DNA of 63,113 nucleotides from Zygnema cylindricum (GCA_037447655.1 JBBHKE010001702.1:1-63113); one strand, 5' to 3'; positions 44,393 to 55,981 are shown, counted from the stretch's first letter. Program-made: numbers and translations. The notes: generated by a model from the sequence alone, not told the origin.

Positions 44393-46249
44393 TTTTGGTA
44401 CATTCTTTATTAGGATCTTATCTTAGATCATAAGGAAGGAGATTGCAGCTTTATTAGAATTAGACCGTAGGAACAATTTGTATTCGAATCGGGGCTCACT
44501 TCGGCTTACGCCTTGTGGCCCCTTGACTATAACTACATTTCCTAAGCTGCTCAAACCTATCTATTCTATTGATTTGTTTCTATGCTTCTCCCATTGCTAT
44601 CTATTTAGTGGTTCTCACAGTCTTAGTTTCGTTGTGTTAGACTACATGTGTTTATAAGCCAACTTGTAAATCTATTAAGCTATGGGCCCACAGCCCTTAG
44701 TCTAGCTGAATTTTAAGTCTAGCTAGCTAATAAAGAGTCGAGCCGAGAAGAGTCTTGCAGATCCGTGAAACAACTTTGATGAAACTGAGTTTGCTTCCTA
44801 CAAAGACCAGGAACAAAAGAAGAAAAAGAGGATCAGATGCTGAGAGAGAGAGAAAAAGTTAGCCTCAGACATACAAAGTGTGGAGGGGCTATTGGAGATC
44901 GAAAAGGGGAGGGGACAAGTAAACATAATAAAAAGTGGGAGTAGCTACCAAGGTAGAGATTCTAAGATCCCTAATGACAGCTATACACCAACGTAAAACT
45001 TCACCAATCAATCACTTCATCCAATACTCTAGTCTAGTTCACGAAGGTGATGCAATCGACATCGACCTCCCAAATAGACTCAAAGATCGCATTGCTAATC
45101 TAATCCGTCACGGATGAAGTTACAGTGCAACTCACCAAGCTTCAGTGGAGATCCGAGAATGTCGACATGGAGCGCTGCAATTGAAGAGTTGGCGAGACTC
45201 GAGGCCAACACCGAATCAGAGTCACTCAGCGATAAAGACCCGATGATCTCCACGAACGCACCCGCTCGAAGTGGACAAGGAGAATCAAAATGGGTCAAAA
45301 TTTGGCAAGTAAGTGACATAACCAGAGAGGAAGGACACCTCCACCCTAAAATGCACTAGAGAGGAGAGACACCTCTTTCATGAAATGGAGGGGAGTCTCA
45401 CTGAGCAATGAGGCATGCACAAGACATGCAAGGCGGGTTCGATCTAAATAGACAAAATTGATTGATATTGGTTGCCTTTGATAAGGAAATTTTTCTGTCA
45501 CACCACCTTTTTACAGATATTCATACCGCACTTCTGCCTTTTTATAAAGTCCAAACATGTCTTCAGCCTGATCACCCGCCGAATTACAACATGAACGTCT
45601 CGGGTCAACCACTCAAAGTTCTTCCCACTCTAGTGTCTTATTCAAACTCTCACGCTTTTTTCAGCGATGGGCTCGGCCTGCTCAAAATAATTACACAAGC
45701 GGCCTAGATGAGCCTACAGCCACAGAACGTGAACATCTTATGCATTTCCTTCCTAACACTACGACTGCCCATGGTCTCACACAACGGCAACGCCGCATCC
45801 TTTTAAGACGTGTCATAGACCCTCAATCCCTCTCATTTGTCTTAGGCCGCAAAGTTGCAGGAGGTCATTACACACAAACCCATCGGTCTCAACTAGTTAG
45901 AGGGGGGAAATGCATCATCAATTTCTAAACACAAACCTACACGATCCCCTATCACCCTTAGAGGGACACCTTCTCAATTTTTCCACTCTCCATCCCCTAT
46001 AAAACCTTCTCCAGGTGTCCCAATCTACGATTTCTTAAATCCCAGTCATATGTCATGGTCCATTCAGGCATATACTGCTCAATCTGCTTCCTCTAGTCAA
46101 AGATCATCATCTCCTCACTAGACCGCAATCTTCTCCAATCGTAGCTAGCATCATTGTACAAATTGTTTATAGCAGACACCTATCAATTACTTTTTAGGTC
46201 AATCGCTCATTGGAGATGATTAACTGGCTTTTGCACAGGCCATGGAAGT
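44393..46249. other. Unassigned region with short open frames
   Basis: Several frames of 60-81 codons lie in a row (44935-45117, 45114-45359, 45462-45707, 45740-45928). Phrases such as NHFIQYSSLVHEGDAIDIDL, GDPRMSTWSAAIEELARLE and LTQRQRRILLRRVIDPQSL look like decayed protein. I do not recognise a family; an old retroelement is the likeliest source, by context only. Confidence 0.25.
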
Positions 46250-47295
46250 TGTTAAAATGTGTGTATTTTCTAAGTGTGTATTTTTCTATGTTGAAAAGAA
46301 GTAATTAATATTCATTTCTTAATTTAGACTCTAGATTTAAGAGGGAGAGAGAGTCACCCTGGTTGCCGCCTTAGTCAAAGAGAAACAGGCAGACAGCCAG
46401 ACAGATTGATAGATTACCAAAATGTTGCAATAAACACGATTTGAACCTAAGTCTACGAAAAAGTTTATAGACATACGCCTTAACCATTAAAGCATTAACG
46501 AAACGATACAAGATTGTGGTTTAGTGATAAATTAAATTGTCACGCAAACGTCACTTTCACTTAAACAAACCAAAATTGACGAAACGACATCTATACTTAA
46601 ACGGCGCTTGCGGACGCGAATCTAACCGTGTAAAATACATGATCGGATGGATGACGTGCCCCCGCCAAACCCAAATAAATATTTGGCGATTTTTGGACAT
46701 AACAGCGTGCTGTGCCACGTGGCCCCACATCATTCGACTTTAAAACGATGGGATGAGGAACGATGGCTCCCAAGTTGACAAGTGTCAACCAGAAGGCCAT
46801 GTTGTACAATTACCATACAAGAAGTACAAACTGCCACTGTACCTTCTTGTACTATACACTCTTTTTGATTGGCCTAAGGTAGAGTAGTAGGTAGTTGTGA
46901 GTAGGAGTTAAGGGACTTAGCGTGTTTGAGGCACCTCTCTCCAGGTGACCTTTTGTATTTATAGGCCATCTTTGGCCAGCCATAACTTACTGCTCACGGG
47001 AGCAAATTCAGTGATTCTTTTTGCTGCAGACTCACAAAAGTCCATGCTACATTGTAGTGTAGTTGGTCAGAGTTTTTGCTTTCCAGGGTGGCGGCATTTC
47101 TAAGGGAAATTCAAAGTGGGGAATAATGTCCAAAATACATGTTCAAGCTTTAGATTTAGTGGTGAAACAGAGCACGACATTTCTAAGGGAAAGTCAAAGT
47201 GGGGAATGTTGTCCAAAACACATATTCAAGCTTGAGATTCTGTGGTGAAACTGAGCACACAGAAAGTCTTCTTTCACAGCAGAGAAGCTGTATAC
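46250..47295 (+). repeat. C1-related LTR, likely 3' truncated
   Basis: It starts TGTTAAAATGTGTGTATTTT and shares the layout of the solo LTR at 1876. It has antisense tRNA-like boxes (46438-46447 and 46482-46496), TGACAAGTGTCA (about 46777), GGACTTAG (about 46913) and the hairpin cluster. It stops where another C1 LTR begins. An 83-bp segment (CATTTCTAAGGGAAA and following) is tandemly duplicated at 47091-47173 and 47174-47256. Confidence 0.7.
46932..47062 (+). promoter_or_regulatory. LTR hairpin cluster, copy at 46.9 kb
   Basis: H1 is CACCT/AGGTG (46932-46947) in place of CTCTCT/AGAGAG. H2 is GGCCA/TGGCC (46964-46977), H3 TGCTC/GAGCA (46991-47004), H4 GACT/AGTC and H5 CTACA/TGTAG (47047-47062). 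Confidence 0.5.
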
Positions 47296-48348
47296 TGTAT
47301 AAATTAATGGTTTTTCTAGTATTTTCTAGGTCTTAAATGAAATGCAAAAAAAAAGCCGAGGCAATCTGCCTCTAACTCCTCTCTTCAGCTCCCACACTTG
47401 TCGTAGTCACTCAAGGTTAAAAAGGGATCTAGAGCCATGACAGCCTATGTTGTTTAGAGATAGAGAGACATGCGGTAGATTTTGGTAGGTTTACCAAAAT
47501 ATACTTGATGGACCCAAGATTTGATTTTGGTACCTACCGTCTGTCAAGTCAAAAAAAGCCAGTAGCTTTATCCTATAGTCCAGAATCGGTGCTGAGATAT
47601 ATTGGGTTAGATAGATATTTAAATGAGTACGACTACATAAATTCATTTAACGGCGCGAACAAACATGTAACATAGACACAGTTAAAACATACGTACGACG
47701 TACGGTACGTCACGAAATGAGTACCGCGCATTTGTTTTGACGGCGAAACAAATACCGCTCACTGATTTTCGAAGGCTAGAATCAAATGTCGGTTTTAATC
47801 AAACGACCACGATAGGCGCCGAGATTTTAGAATAAGCGCTTTGCCGTTTTTTGGTCAGCGCCACGTCAAGCGCCACGTTGCACGACGTCATTGGCTTATG
47901 ACATCTTCGAGAATATGGGAACTAATCTGGATATGACATGCGTCAACATTTCAGCCATGCCGTACGATGGTCGTACACAAATTACATTTGCACCTGTACT
48001 TTTATATACGACAGAGTAATCTTATTGGTGTGCTACTTTAGTAGTATAGGGTTTGGAGAGGGATTTATGACTTAGATAATTTGGTAGGAAGACCCCTCTC
48101 TCTCAGAGAGCTCCTGTACACAAGGTCAACTTTAACCTTTCATAACTTACCGCTCAAGGGAGCGGATTTCAGAGATTTTTTTTGCTATCGACTCAAAGGA
48201 GTCTTTTGTTCAAAGAGGTAAAGTTGGTCATACTTTTAATCTGTCATGGTGACAGTTATTCTTGTGGAAACTCAAAAGGGTCAAGGTTATCCTAGAGGCT
48301 TCAAGTGAGCTGCCTACTCTCAAGATTGATTGAGGTCTTAGAGTTGAA
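47296..48348 (+). repeat. 5' LTR of a truncated C1 element
   Basis: It starts TGTATAAATTAATGG and ends GTTGAA before the PBS. It resembles the LTR at 7047 throughout (GCAATCTGCCTCTAACTCCT, CACACTTGTCGTAGTCACTC). The position of the gag ATG reads TTG here (ATTGAGGTC), so the start is lost. Confidence 0.8.
48096..48203 (+). promoter_or_regulatory. LTR hairpin cluster, copy at 48.1 kb
   Basis: H1 is CTCTC/GAGAG (48096-48110), H2 is weakened, H3 is CGCTC-AAGG-GAGCG (48151-48164) with a C-G pair where other copies have T-A, and H4 is GACTC/GAGTC (48190-48203). H5 is not recognisable. Confidence 0.5.
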
Positions 48349-48363
48349 GGTTATGGGCCCACC
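48349..48363 (+). promoter_or_regulatory. Primer-binding site of the truncated C1 element
   Basis: GGTTATGGGCCCACC is a perfect copy of the half-tRNA iMet site, read in gag frame as V-M-G-P. Confidence 0.75.
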
Positions 48364-49355
48364 CTCTAGGGTACCTATAGTTAATGGAACGAATTCATAT
48401 ATTAGGAAAGTATGATGACAGGGGCTCTATGTGAAACAAGGTTTTGGGGGAAAGTAAGTGGACAAGTGAGGCGTCCATCTATTTTAGCCATTACTCCAGG
48501 TTTGGGGGAAGCAAGTTACCAGAAAAAGCAGATCCAGATCCACTGGAGGATTCGGAGGATGAGGATAACATTGTGATGGAAAAAGGCAAACACAAAGAGA
48601 CATTTACACCGATAGCAACACCTATAACAACGGGTTCAATGTTCATGTCACCTATTCCGAGGAATGAGGAGAATGATAATGATACTTCGGCCTACAACAA
48701 TATGGTGTTAAAACACTTCATTCTTAGCCATCTTACTAAACGACTTCTATCTCCTCATTTGCAAGTGAAAAGGGCATCCGATCTGTGGATTGCCCTCATA
48801 GAGATGTACTGGAGTGGTACCGTTTAGCAGCAGCAATTGGCTGATCAAAAGATAGATGCATATGCATACAAAGGGGGAAAAATGTTAGACTTTTCTAATG
48901 AGCTTGCAACCCTTTTCATGGAACTAGAGAGTGGTTGTCAAGTTGAAACAGAAAAGATGAAGGTTAACAGCTTGCTCATGAAGTTAGCCAATGACTATGA
49001 AAACATACTCAAACCTGTGAAAGATTTAGCAGGCTTCAAGTGGATCCGGAATTCTCTGGCAGGGATCATTCTCGTCCGAGAAAATATAATAGAGATCCGA
49101 AGAGGAGGGAAGAGTGGATAAGCTTTGGCAACATGAAGTGATTGGAGAAGCAAAGATCCCATAATACGAGGAGGAAAATTTGGAGGAGGAGGACAGAAAA
49201 CTCAGTCCGATGAATCCGGACCAACGTCTCAAAAGGGTTGTGTCACTTCTGCAAGGAACCAGGACACTATATGGCAGAGTGTACTAAGCTAACTAAGCTT
49301 CGGTTAAAGGAGGGGCAGACCGGAGGACCCCCGAGAGGAAAAAAAACTCAACGCC
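48364..49355 (+). pseudogene. C1 gag remnant
   Basis: Broken gag sequence: FMSPIPRNEENDNDTSAYNN, KHFILSHLTKRLLSPHLQVK, then a TAG, and DQKIDAYAYKGGKMLDFSNE with VNSLLMKLANDYENI. IRNSLAGIILVREN follows, and a frame-shifted zinc knuckle CHFCKEPGHYMAEC (about 49242-49283) before TKLRLKEGQTGG. Homology ends near 49355. No protease or later domain follows, so the element is 3' truncated. Confidence 0.8.
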
Positions 49356-49385
49356 ATTGGTAGCACGCATACTGGGGAAAATTAA

Positions 49386-49456
49386 CATGGCCAGGGCTCA
49401 AACATGGGACCTTTGACTTAACCTGTCAATCCACTAACCGTCGTGCCACCTGCTCG
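49386..49456 (-). repeat. Antisense tRNA-like segment (SINE head or tRNA relic)
   Basis: On the minus strand TGGCACGACGGTTAGTGG resembles a tRNA D-arm/A box. About 45 nt further ATGTTTGAGCCCTGGC resembles a T-arm/B box. The spacing is right for an internal Pol III promoter. A full cloverleaf is not convincing, so it is more likely a SINE head or tRNA-derived relic than a tRNA gene. Confidence 0.35.
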
Positions 49457-49699
49457 ATGTAGAGCCTGAACGGTAAGTACCCATTCATTTCAGGCGGCTT
49501 CGAGTATGGTATTACCATATTCCACTTTGTATTGAACTGACATTCACGTGTCAATCCAACAGATACCTCTGTTCTGATTTTGAACTAGAATGTATTACTA
49601 TGTAGTTGTGTAATTTCATTTGACAAAGTACGAACGGGATTGTAACAACCACCACCGCTCCTCGCGGATTGTAATATCTTATGTACAGCCCCCCTGTAA
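49457..49699. other. Unassigned spacer
   Basis: No gene or repeat boundary recognised. It may contain the eroded left end of the Harbinger-like copy that follows. Confidence 0.25.
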
Positions 49700-51503
49700 T
49701 TATAAATTGTTAATTATAGGTGTGACAATTATATACGTCAACAATGTTGGTGAAGGCTGTCAGGTCTACAATTTGTCTTATCGCAACATATTTTTTGGAA
49801 CTTTTTCAAGCGTCACAAGACACATCGTAGTTTTTGAAACTATTTGGTATATAACATGACTTTGCATGACATTCTAGACGTACAGCTTTGCAGCCATGGC
49901 TGTACAATATGCATAGATTCTCATTTGCATGAAACACACGCATGAAACGCCCAAAAAATAACGAGTATGTGCATGAAACAAAATTCAACAAGTTTTTCTA
50001 ATTTGTTGACCAACTATAACTTAATAATAAATGAAAAAATATAAAATTATTTAATCAAAAATACTACTACAATTTAATCAAACTAATTATTTTTTTACGT
50101 TAATACACGCACTGTTTAATTACCTTCTTTTACTATAATTTTGACTTTTTTAAAAAGTGGAATGTACAAAATATGTTATTCTGTATTAATACTGCTCTTA
50201 ATTTTGTAAAGACGTACAAAATAAGTGTCATATAAAGGTGTCGACATGGGAAATTGAAAGCGTCGCCACAAAAAAACTTACTTAGATTTGATTCTAATTC
50301 ATAAAGACGAGGGAAAATGACTAAAACCTGTTCTCATACGTTAAAGCGTTGAATATTTGAACATAAACTATCGTGTCTACATCCAAATTAGTGTTAAATT
50401 AGTGTTAGGTGTATAAACTATTGTTAAATTTTGTCAAAATTAGGCCATTGAACAAAGAAAAAGAGATAGTAACACTAATAATTTCTTAACACTTATTATT
50501 TCTTAGCTCTAATAGCAATTCATGGTGTGCTTTCAACCCTTTTTTTGAATTTTTCCGTAGATTTTATCCGTACTCTTTATCCGTAAGAAAAGTAAATGTA
50601 TTTATGAAAGATTCAAAATCTAGAAAATATAACGAAATTCCGTAAAATTGTCAAAATTTGTATGAATGGGACATCTATGGTCTGTACTCTATTATTTTGT
50701 GCTTTTCAAATCCAATTAGTGTTAAAGCAGTGTTAAGTGTATAAAATATTGTTAATTATTGTTGGCGTTTAGCCATTGAGCCAAAAATAGAGATAGTAAC
50801 ACTAATAATTTCTTTACACTAATTATTTATTAACTCTAATAGTAGTTCACGGTGTATTTTCAACTTTTTTTTGAAGTTTTCATAGATTTTATTTGTACGT
50901 TTTATCCATACGAAAAAGTATATGCATTTTATGAAAGATTCAAAATCTAGAAAATATAACGAATTTCGTAAAAATGTCAAAATCATTCGAATGACACCTC
51001 TATGACAACTTGGCTTTGCGTTTGCCTCTTATGTCGGGCCGCCATGAATGGAAATAAAATTTATTGCGCCTTGGCAGATTTATCACCTTCGCAAATTTTC
51101 CACCTTTCCTTGATTTGACATTACAGCTTCGAGTCCACTACAAAAAGAAACCGCACAAGATGTAAGCAAACAAAAAAAAATAACCATGTACTTTTTCTTG
51201 TCATCAAAAACTTATGAAAACTTTTCACACGTGAGAATATGTTTTCCTATTTGTGAAAGCGGTTTTACTTTATGTAAAATACATCACGATGTGTTTTAAG
51301 ATAAGTTTGAAGATGATGTGGCATGGGTCTAAAAGACACAGGACAACAACTTTTCAGTACATCCCTAAGTTCAAAGATGACGCAAATGGTACTCTGACAA
51401 CTTTGCGATTTTTCCATAAGGTTACAATTTTAAAAGTTTCGACGCTAAGTTTTAAGGAAAACGACATAAAATACTCGTACTTAGCCACATGGGGTCGTAC
51501 CAT
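49700..51503. mobile_element. Harbinger-like element, second decayed copy
   Basis: The left part (49720-49912) aligns with 1695-1875 plus 3133-3145, e.g. CAAGCGTCACAAGACACAT and GCCATGGCTGTACAATATGC. The right part (about 51010-51503) aligns with 3150-3595 and ends AGCCACATGGGGTCGTACC. About 1.1 kb of other sequence is inserted between them. The left terminus is not recognisable. Confidence 0.6.
50391..50996. repeat. ~290-bp tandem duplication
   Basis: Two adjacent copies (about 50391-50672 and 50708-50996) share ATAGTAACACTAATAATTTC, a CACCG-family terminus relic (AATTCATGGTG / AGTTCACGGTG) and GAAAGATTCAAAATCTAGAA. They differ at many positions, so the duplication is old. Confidence 0.75.
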
Positions 51504-51507
51504 TAGT

Positions 51508-51696
51508 CTGAGGTCACAATGGGATACCCAAATTTGTACCCTATCCGTACCCGATCCATACCCGAATGGCCGGGTTGGATCCGGAATGGATTCGGGTGCC
51601 AAATTTTGGGGGTCAGCCAAATTCAGCCGTGTGATTTAAAAAAAATAAAAAAAAAATAGGGTACATCCAAAATCGGGTACCAGATTGTGACCTCTA
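51508..51696. mobile_element. Small hAT-like TIR element
   Basis: The ends CTGAGGTCACAATGGG and CAGATTGTGACCTC are inverted. The interior (GGATCCGGAATGGATTCGGG, CCAAATTTTGGGGG) matches the hAT-like element at 38601. The target duplication is not clear. It abuts the right end of the Harbinger-like copy. Confidence 0.45.
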
Positions 51697-51888
51697 TATC
51701 TAGTGTAGTGTCTCATAAAATTTAATATCGCCGAAAATCCAATGTCCGATATATCGAATATTGACCGGTCAAAGGGTTCGATATATCTTTTTTTAGCCAA
51801 AAATTACAAAATATTATTAACAACAAACACTATTTAAGGACGTGGACTACAATTTTCCATGTCTTTTTAAAATAAATTGGTACAACTT

Positions 51889-52080
51889 CACCGCAAATCG
51901 TTGTTAGTGTTGTGAACGCTATTTTGGCACCCCCAAATTTTGACCCCAAAACGTGAAATATAATTAATAACACTATTTTTTTTTACCTTAATTTAGGTTT
52001 TAGTGAATTATTAGCGTTAATAATTCTAATTTATGATCTTCTTGAATAGTGTGATGTACAGAAGTGGCAGTCTCTACAAA
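51889..52080. mobile_element. CACCG-family TIR element, left part
   Basis: It begins CACCGCAAATCGTTGTTAGT. It then follows the left half of the 4849 element closely (CCCCAAATTTTGACC, AACACTATTTTT, ATTAGCGTTAATAATTC) and carries the GAATAGTGTGATGTAC block near 52045. The right terminus was not found. Confidence 0.5.
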
Positions 52081-53148
52081 ATTGTACTTTGTTGATTAAA
52101 AAAGTACAAATATGGACTAAAATAATCGCGATCGCACGTAAAATGCGCTCAAAATAAAACGCAGAATGAAATCATACCTATTTTCTTGTAAGAATATTGA
52201 TCGTGTGTTAATTATACGGGAAAAAGCCCAAAGGAGAGTTATGAATAAATTGGAGTAAAAAGACACGACAGTGTACGATTTGTCAAATTTTGTATTTTTA
52301 CCTATTTTACTGTGAAGATCTCGATGGCAGATCTGTTGTAGCCAAGTCAACGTTATGGATCAGTTAGGGTAAATTTCCATCAATCGTTTGTGTAATCGTA
52401 CGACCAACTCTACGGGCCGGGTTGATTGAGTCGATGTTCCATCACGAAGAGTCTGTGAACCACGTCTTCTTAATTGACTGGCGTAAGCTACGATCTGATA
52501 ATGAATATCTTGAAAAAATTTCACACCGACAAATTTCACTTCAAATCTTCACTTGCATACCAAGTCATAATACGACATAACTTTTGTACTTTTGCAAATG
52601 CCAGTCTTTCACGCCAGCTCATTTTTTAGGGTTATTGTTTTCGAGCATGACGAAAATCCTTTGCCAGAAATAGTGTGACAAAAGAGCGTTGCCAGAAATA
52701 GTGTGACGAAGGACCGTTTCGAGATTACCTTTTTTTTATTTTCATTTGCATTTTGAAAGGTACATACCATGTGCTAATCTTGTGATTTTTTGTTGCTTGT
52801 CTATGGTGACACATAGCGTAATCGTCCAGTGTGTCGCGATTCATTTTTTTGTGTAGCTACCAACCCACCTCCTACAGGTACGTACCTGCCAGCCCACCTC
52901 GTACAGGTACGTTGTCAGCTACAAAGAAAAATGAAGTGAACGCCTCGCGAATGAATATCCGACGGTTAGTATTACCTCCTAGAACGTTGGAGAGTATTGA
53001 CAAGATTTTTTGTAATGTTGTTTCGCGTATAAAAACAAAATAAGCGGCACGGTCTTAGTATGGATAGGCGCAGATTTCGGTAAACAACCCCACTTTTCGG
53101 CTGATGGAACTTGACCCTTAGAGTTTTTTTGGAAATCTTCAAAAACTC
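52081..53148. other. Unassigned region with two small duplications
   Basis: No gene is seen. TTGCCAGAAATAGTGTGACA occurs twice near 52660-52712. CCACCTCCTACAGGTACGT and CCACCTCGTACAGGTACGT occur near 52865-52912. Confidence 0.3.
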
Positions 53149-53218
53149 AAATTAGCGTTAGTAACACTAATAATTTTTAAAAATTATAATATCTTAACGC
53201 TAATAAAGAATGGCGGTG
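53149..53218. mobile_element. CACCG-family relic
   Basis: AAATTAGCGTTAGTAACAC and TTAACGCTAATAAAGAATGG then CGGTG-TA: an inverted pair with one intact terminus. Confidence 0.4.
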
Positions 53219-53280
53219 TAGTTATACTTTTGCATTTACACTTAAATCTTTAACGTTACCAATGATTGGCAGTGCAGCTT

Positions 53281-53660
53281 GTGCAGTACCATCGTAATAT
53301 TGTACCATCATAAGATGGTACACCGTGTATCCCGATTGGTGTTGATATTTTTTTCGCCACTTAAAACATTTTTTCTATGTTCACACTCGTCAGATTTTCA
53401 AATGGAGACCGTCAATCGGAATGTGAGAATCTTGGCTTTCAATTTCAACTGTCGGATGTATAATCCGACAATCATGTACATAAAAAAAATGTTTTAAGTG
53501 GCGAAAAAAAAATCAATTTTAATAGCAATACACGGTGTACTATCGTAAGATTGTACTATCATAAGATCATACTATCGTCATGTCGTCATATCGTACTAAT
53601 CGTAAGATCGTACCTTCATACGATCGTACTATCATGTTGATGTTGTACCAAGATCTTTGG
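53281..53660. repeat. ATCGTAAGAT/GTAC short repeat, interrupted by the MITE
   Basis: Irregular units such as ACCATCGTAATATTGTACC and ATCGTAAGATTGTACTATC occur on both sides of the 53321-53537 element. The array is therefore the insertion target. Confidence 0.5.
53321..53537. mobile_element. CACCG-family TIR element, 217 bp, with a long inner stem
   Basis: The ends CACCGTGTAT and ATACACGGTG are flanked by TA (53319-53320 and 53538-53539). Just inside, TTTTTTTCGCCACTTAAAAC (about 53347) pairs with GTTTTAAGTGGCGAAAAAAA (about 53491). The whole element can therefore fold into a long hairpin with a ~115-nt loop. Confidence 0.7.
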
Positions 53661-53827
53661 ATACTTCGGCATCCCGTAGTTGCAATGGAGAATTGAAAGA
53701 GAGTGGAATCTCGCCGATTTGCGAAGGCGCTGACAAATAAGGAGGATAACAAAAACGTGAGGACGAAAAGGAACGGTGGGGGAATGTCTTGGATTGGTGT
53801 TTGACTTCCCTCAGTTGATTTGAGGTA

Positions 53828-54259
53828 AGTGATTATATAATCAAGGGTAGGTGACTCCTTCGATAAGAGAATGTCACATAAGTGAATCATCTTCTCTGGT
53901 AAGGCATTGATAAAGACCGACGCCTTATCATTTTCCTCAATGATTTTTACGTTGTTAGCGAGTTGCTCAATTATGATATTGAACCTCTTTGAATCTTCAT
54001 CAATGGGTTCACCCGGCTTAATTTTGAAAAAGGTGTATTCTTTATATATGTGTTGTCCCTTGTTTTTGGAGGCATTTCCTGAAATGTTTTTCCAATGCTG
54101 TCCAACAATCGTGAGCGAATTTGCAAGTGAGGAAGAAATCGTGCACCGAAAAGGTGCAATGATTGCATTAAACCGGCGATGGCAAAGAATTCTTTCGTTT
54201 CCAAAGCGTCTCGCCTTCCAATCCATAATCTTCAACATCTTCTCTTCACCATTAACCAC
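53828..54259 (-). pseudogene. Copia gag (UBN2) fragment
   Basis: The minus-strand frame has the order typical of the copia gag UBN2 domain. It reads VGQHWKNISGNASKNKGQHI, YKEYTFFKIKPGEPIDEDSK, FNIIIEQLANNVKIIEENDK, SVFINALPEKMIHLCDILLS and TLDYIITYLKSTE. The N-terminal half is partly in another frame and the open frame runs on into repeat sequence down to 53567. No zinc knuckle, protease or LTR is recognisable. It is unlike the C1-C4 gags and belongs to another copia lineage. Confidence 0.65.
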
Positions 54260-55690
54260 CTTTCAAAGGCGTTTAATTAATAATTGGCCTTTGATATATT
54301 TCTTCCATACTAGAGTTGAGGAGTGTAAGGAGGGTGATTTACTTGAGAGGAACCCTTCAGTAATGGATACATGGCGTAGGAGCCTCGGATTTTACGTGGG
54401 TTTATTTCCCCTCGGATCTCTTTGCAGCTTGCCTTAATCCGTGGGCTAGGGTCATACTTTGGGGGAAGTCATCAAGATGCTTGTTGGTCCTTTAAAACTT
54501 TTTTCTTGTGGTCTCTTAGTCGATTGAGAAGCAAATGCTACTTTAGGTAGTGTTGGGAGCTAGTCCCATATGTATAGGATGGGGCCAATGAGTGGACCCT
54601 TACGGTCAACCTAAAACTTTGTACACTTACATTTCCAGTTCTGCAATGGTGTTTAATACAAATTCTAGTATCATTCTTTTTGTCCCATTAAACAACAATG
54701 CATTATGGATTTGCTATTTTATTTCACAGTTTGGTTCATCTTGAGAATTCTACGACAAAATTTTGGTTGTGATGATGTCAAAACTAGTTTGGTTTGGTTC
54801 CATTAAACTAGACCTGGTTTAGACCTATGTCTGGTAGTATGGTACATGTAAGTATGAAAGTCATAATAGTGCTAGTGAATATGGGTAAAACAATAGTTAC
54901 GAATGGACGATTGGCGCATAAAATAGTACGATAAATTTGGTGAAAGAACTTTTAGGAATTTTACCGGGGAGTGAGATAACCATAGAAGAGTAGGGGGAAA
55001 TTTTCATTGGAGCATACTTTAGTATGTTATGCTGATAGAATAAAAAGTTAAGCGTCTCGAGAAAAAAATGAAGCTTTCTTATTCCTCTTTCCTTCAGTCA
55101 ACATATAAGACAATGTAAGACATTGAAATATGTTTAAATGAAATCTTCAATGATGTTATCAAAATGATTTATGTTGGATTTAACCCAATTTTGTATCCCC
55201 ACAATATATGACGATCGGAAAGTACCCATTTCAAATGTTTTTTTGCATCGTGATTTCGCTACTTTTCCGTTGCAACATAAAAAAATTTTAGATCACTGAA
55301 AAACACATTTTTTTTTTTTACGTTTCATCCTGCTTATTTGTCTTTGACGACTTTCTTTCAAGGTTTTTCAAGGTTTCTTACGCATTTTTGGATTTTTTAG
55401 GGGCTTTTCGGGTTTCTTAAGACTAATTGTTTTTAGGGTATCTAATGTCTCTTTTAAGGCTTTTAACTTTACGATTCAAGTTTTTGGTTTTGCTTTTTAC
55501 TCAGTTGAAGCGGTCGTATTGCTTTGAGCAGTCGAAATATATGCATTTTCAAGCAATTTAAAATATTATATAAAATTAGGGTTAATCACGAAATCTCCTA
55601 TTGCCAGTATGGGACCAAACTGCCATCTTGATGAAGTTCAAATGTCCCTTTTGATATCTAAAATCATCGATTCTAGTAATCGCCATAATC
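54260..55690. other. Unassigned region
   Basis: No gene is seen. A phrase near 54548 (TGTTGGGAGCTAGTCCCA) resembles the start of a copia LTR, but no partner was found. Confidence 0.25.
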
Positions 55691-55696
55691 ACTTTA

Positions 55697-55739
55697 GGAT
55701 TTTTTAGGGTTTTTTTAGGGTTTTTTAGGGTTTTTTAGC
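55697..55739 (+). repeat. Short telomere-like TTTTTTAGGG repeat
   Basis: Four imperfect units of TTTTTTAGGG/TTTTTTTAGGG in a row. It is too short to be a telomere and is probably interstitial or a chance expansion. Confidence 0.6.
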
Positions 55740-55981
55740 TTACCCATAGCCAATTTGTACAAAATATTACGCCAAAATTTACCTGAAGCAATATGTACAA
55801 CAATGGCAAATCTATTTTTCATTTGTCTTACATCTAATTCATACCCATTTTGTAGCCTAAAAATTATAAAATATGCTAAAATTTGTTTGACGTACAAATT
55901 GTGGCACTTAACCAAGTACATCTCTCAACATTTTACGTGATTTCTAGGACAAACAATATTGAATTGCATATTTGGACACTG

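Noticed and set aside
44681-44695. CTATGGGCCCACAG resembling the primer-binding site of the copia elements
   Set aside because: It matches the core only, lacks GGTT, is not preceded by a recognisable LTR end, and the following frame (MGPQPLV) stops at once. GGGCCCAC is also a common plant promoter motif.
45440-45460. GGGTTCGATCT resembling a tRNA B box
   Set aside because: No A box at a suitable distance on the same strand and no cloverleaf.
53567-53827. C-terminal part of the minus-strand frame after the gag fragment
   Set aside because: It runs into the ATCGTA short repeat and unrelated sequence; only the UBN2-like part is accepted.
54548-54570. TGTTGGGAGCTAGTCCCA as the start of a copia LTR
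   Set aside because: No second copy, end or PBS was found in the window.
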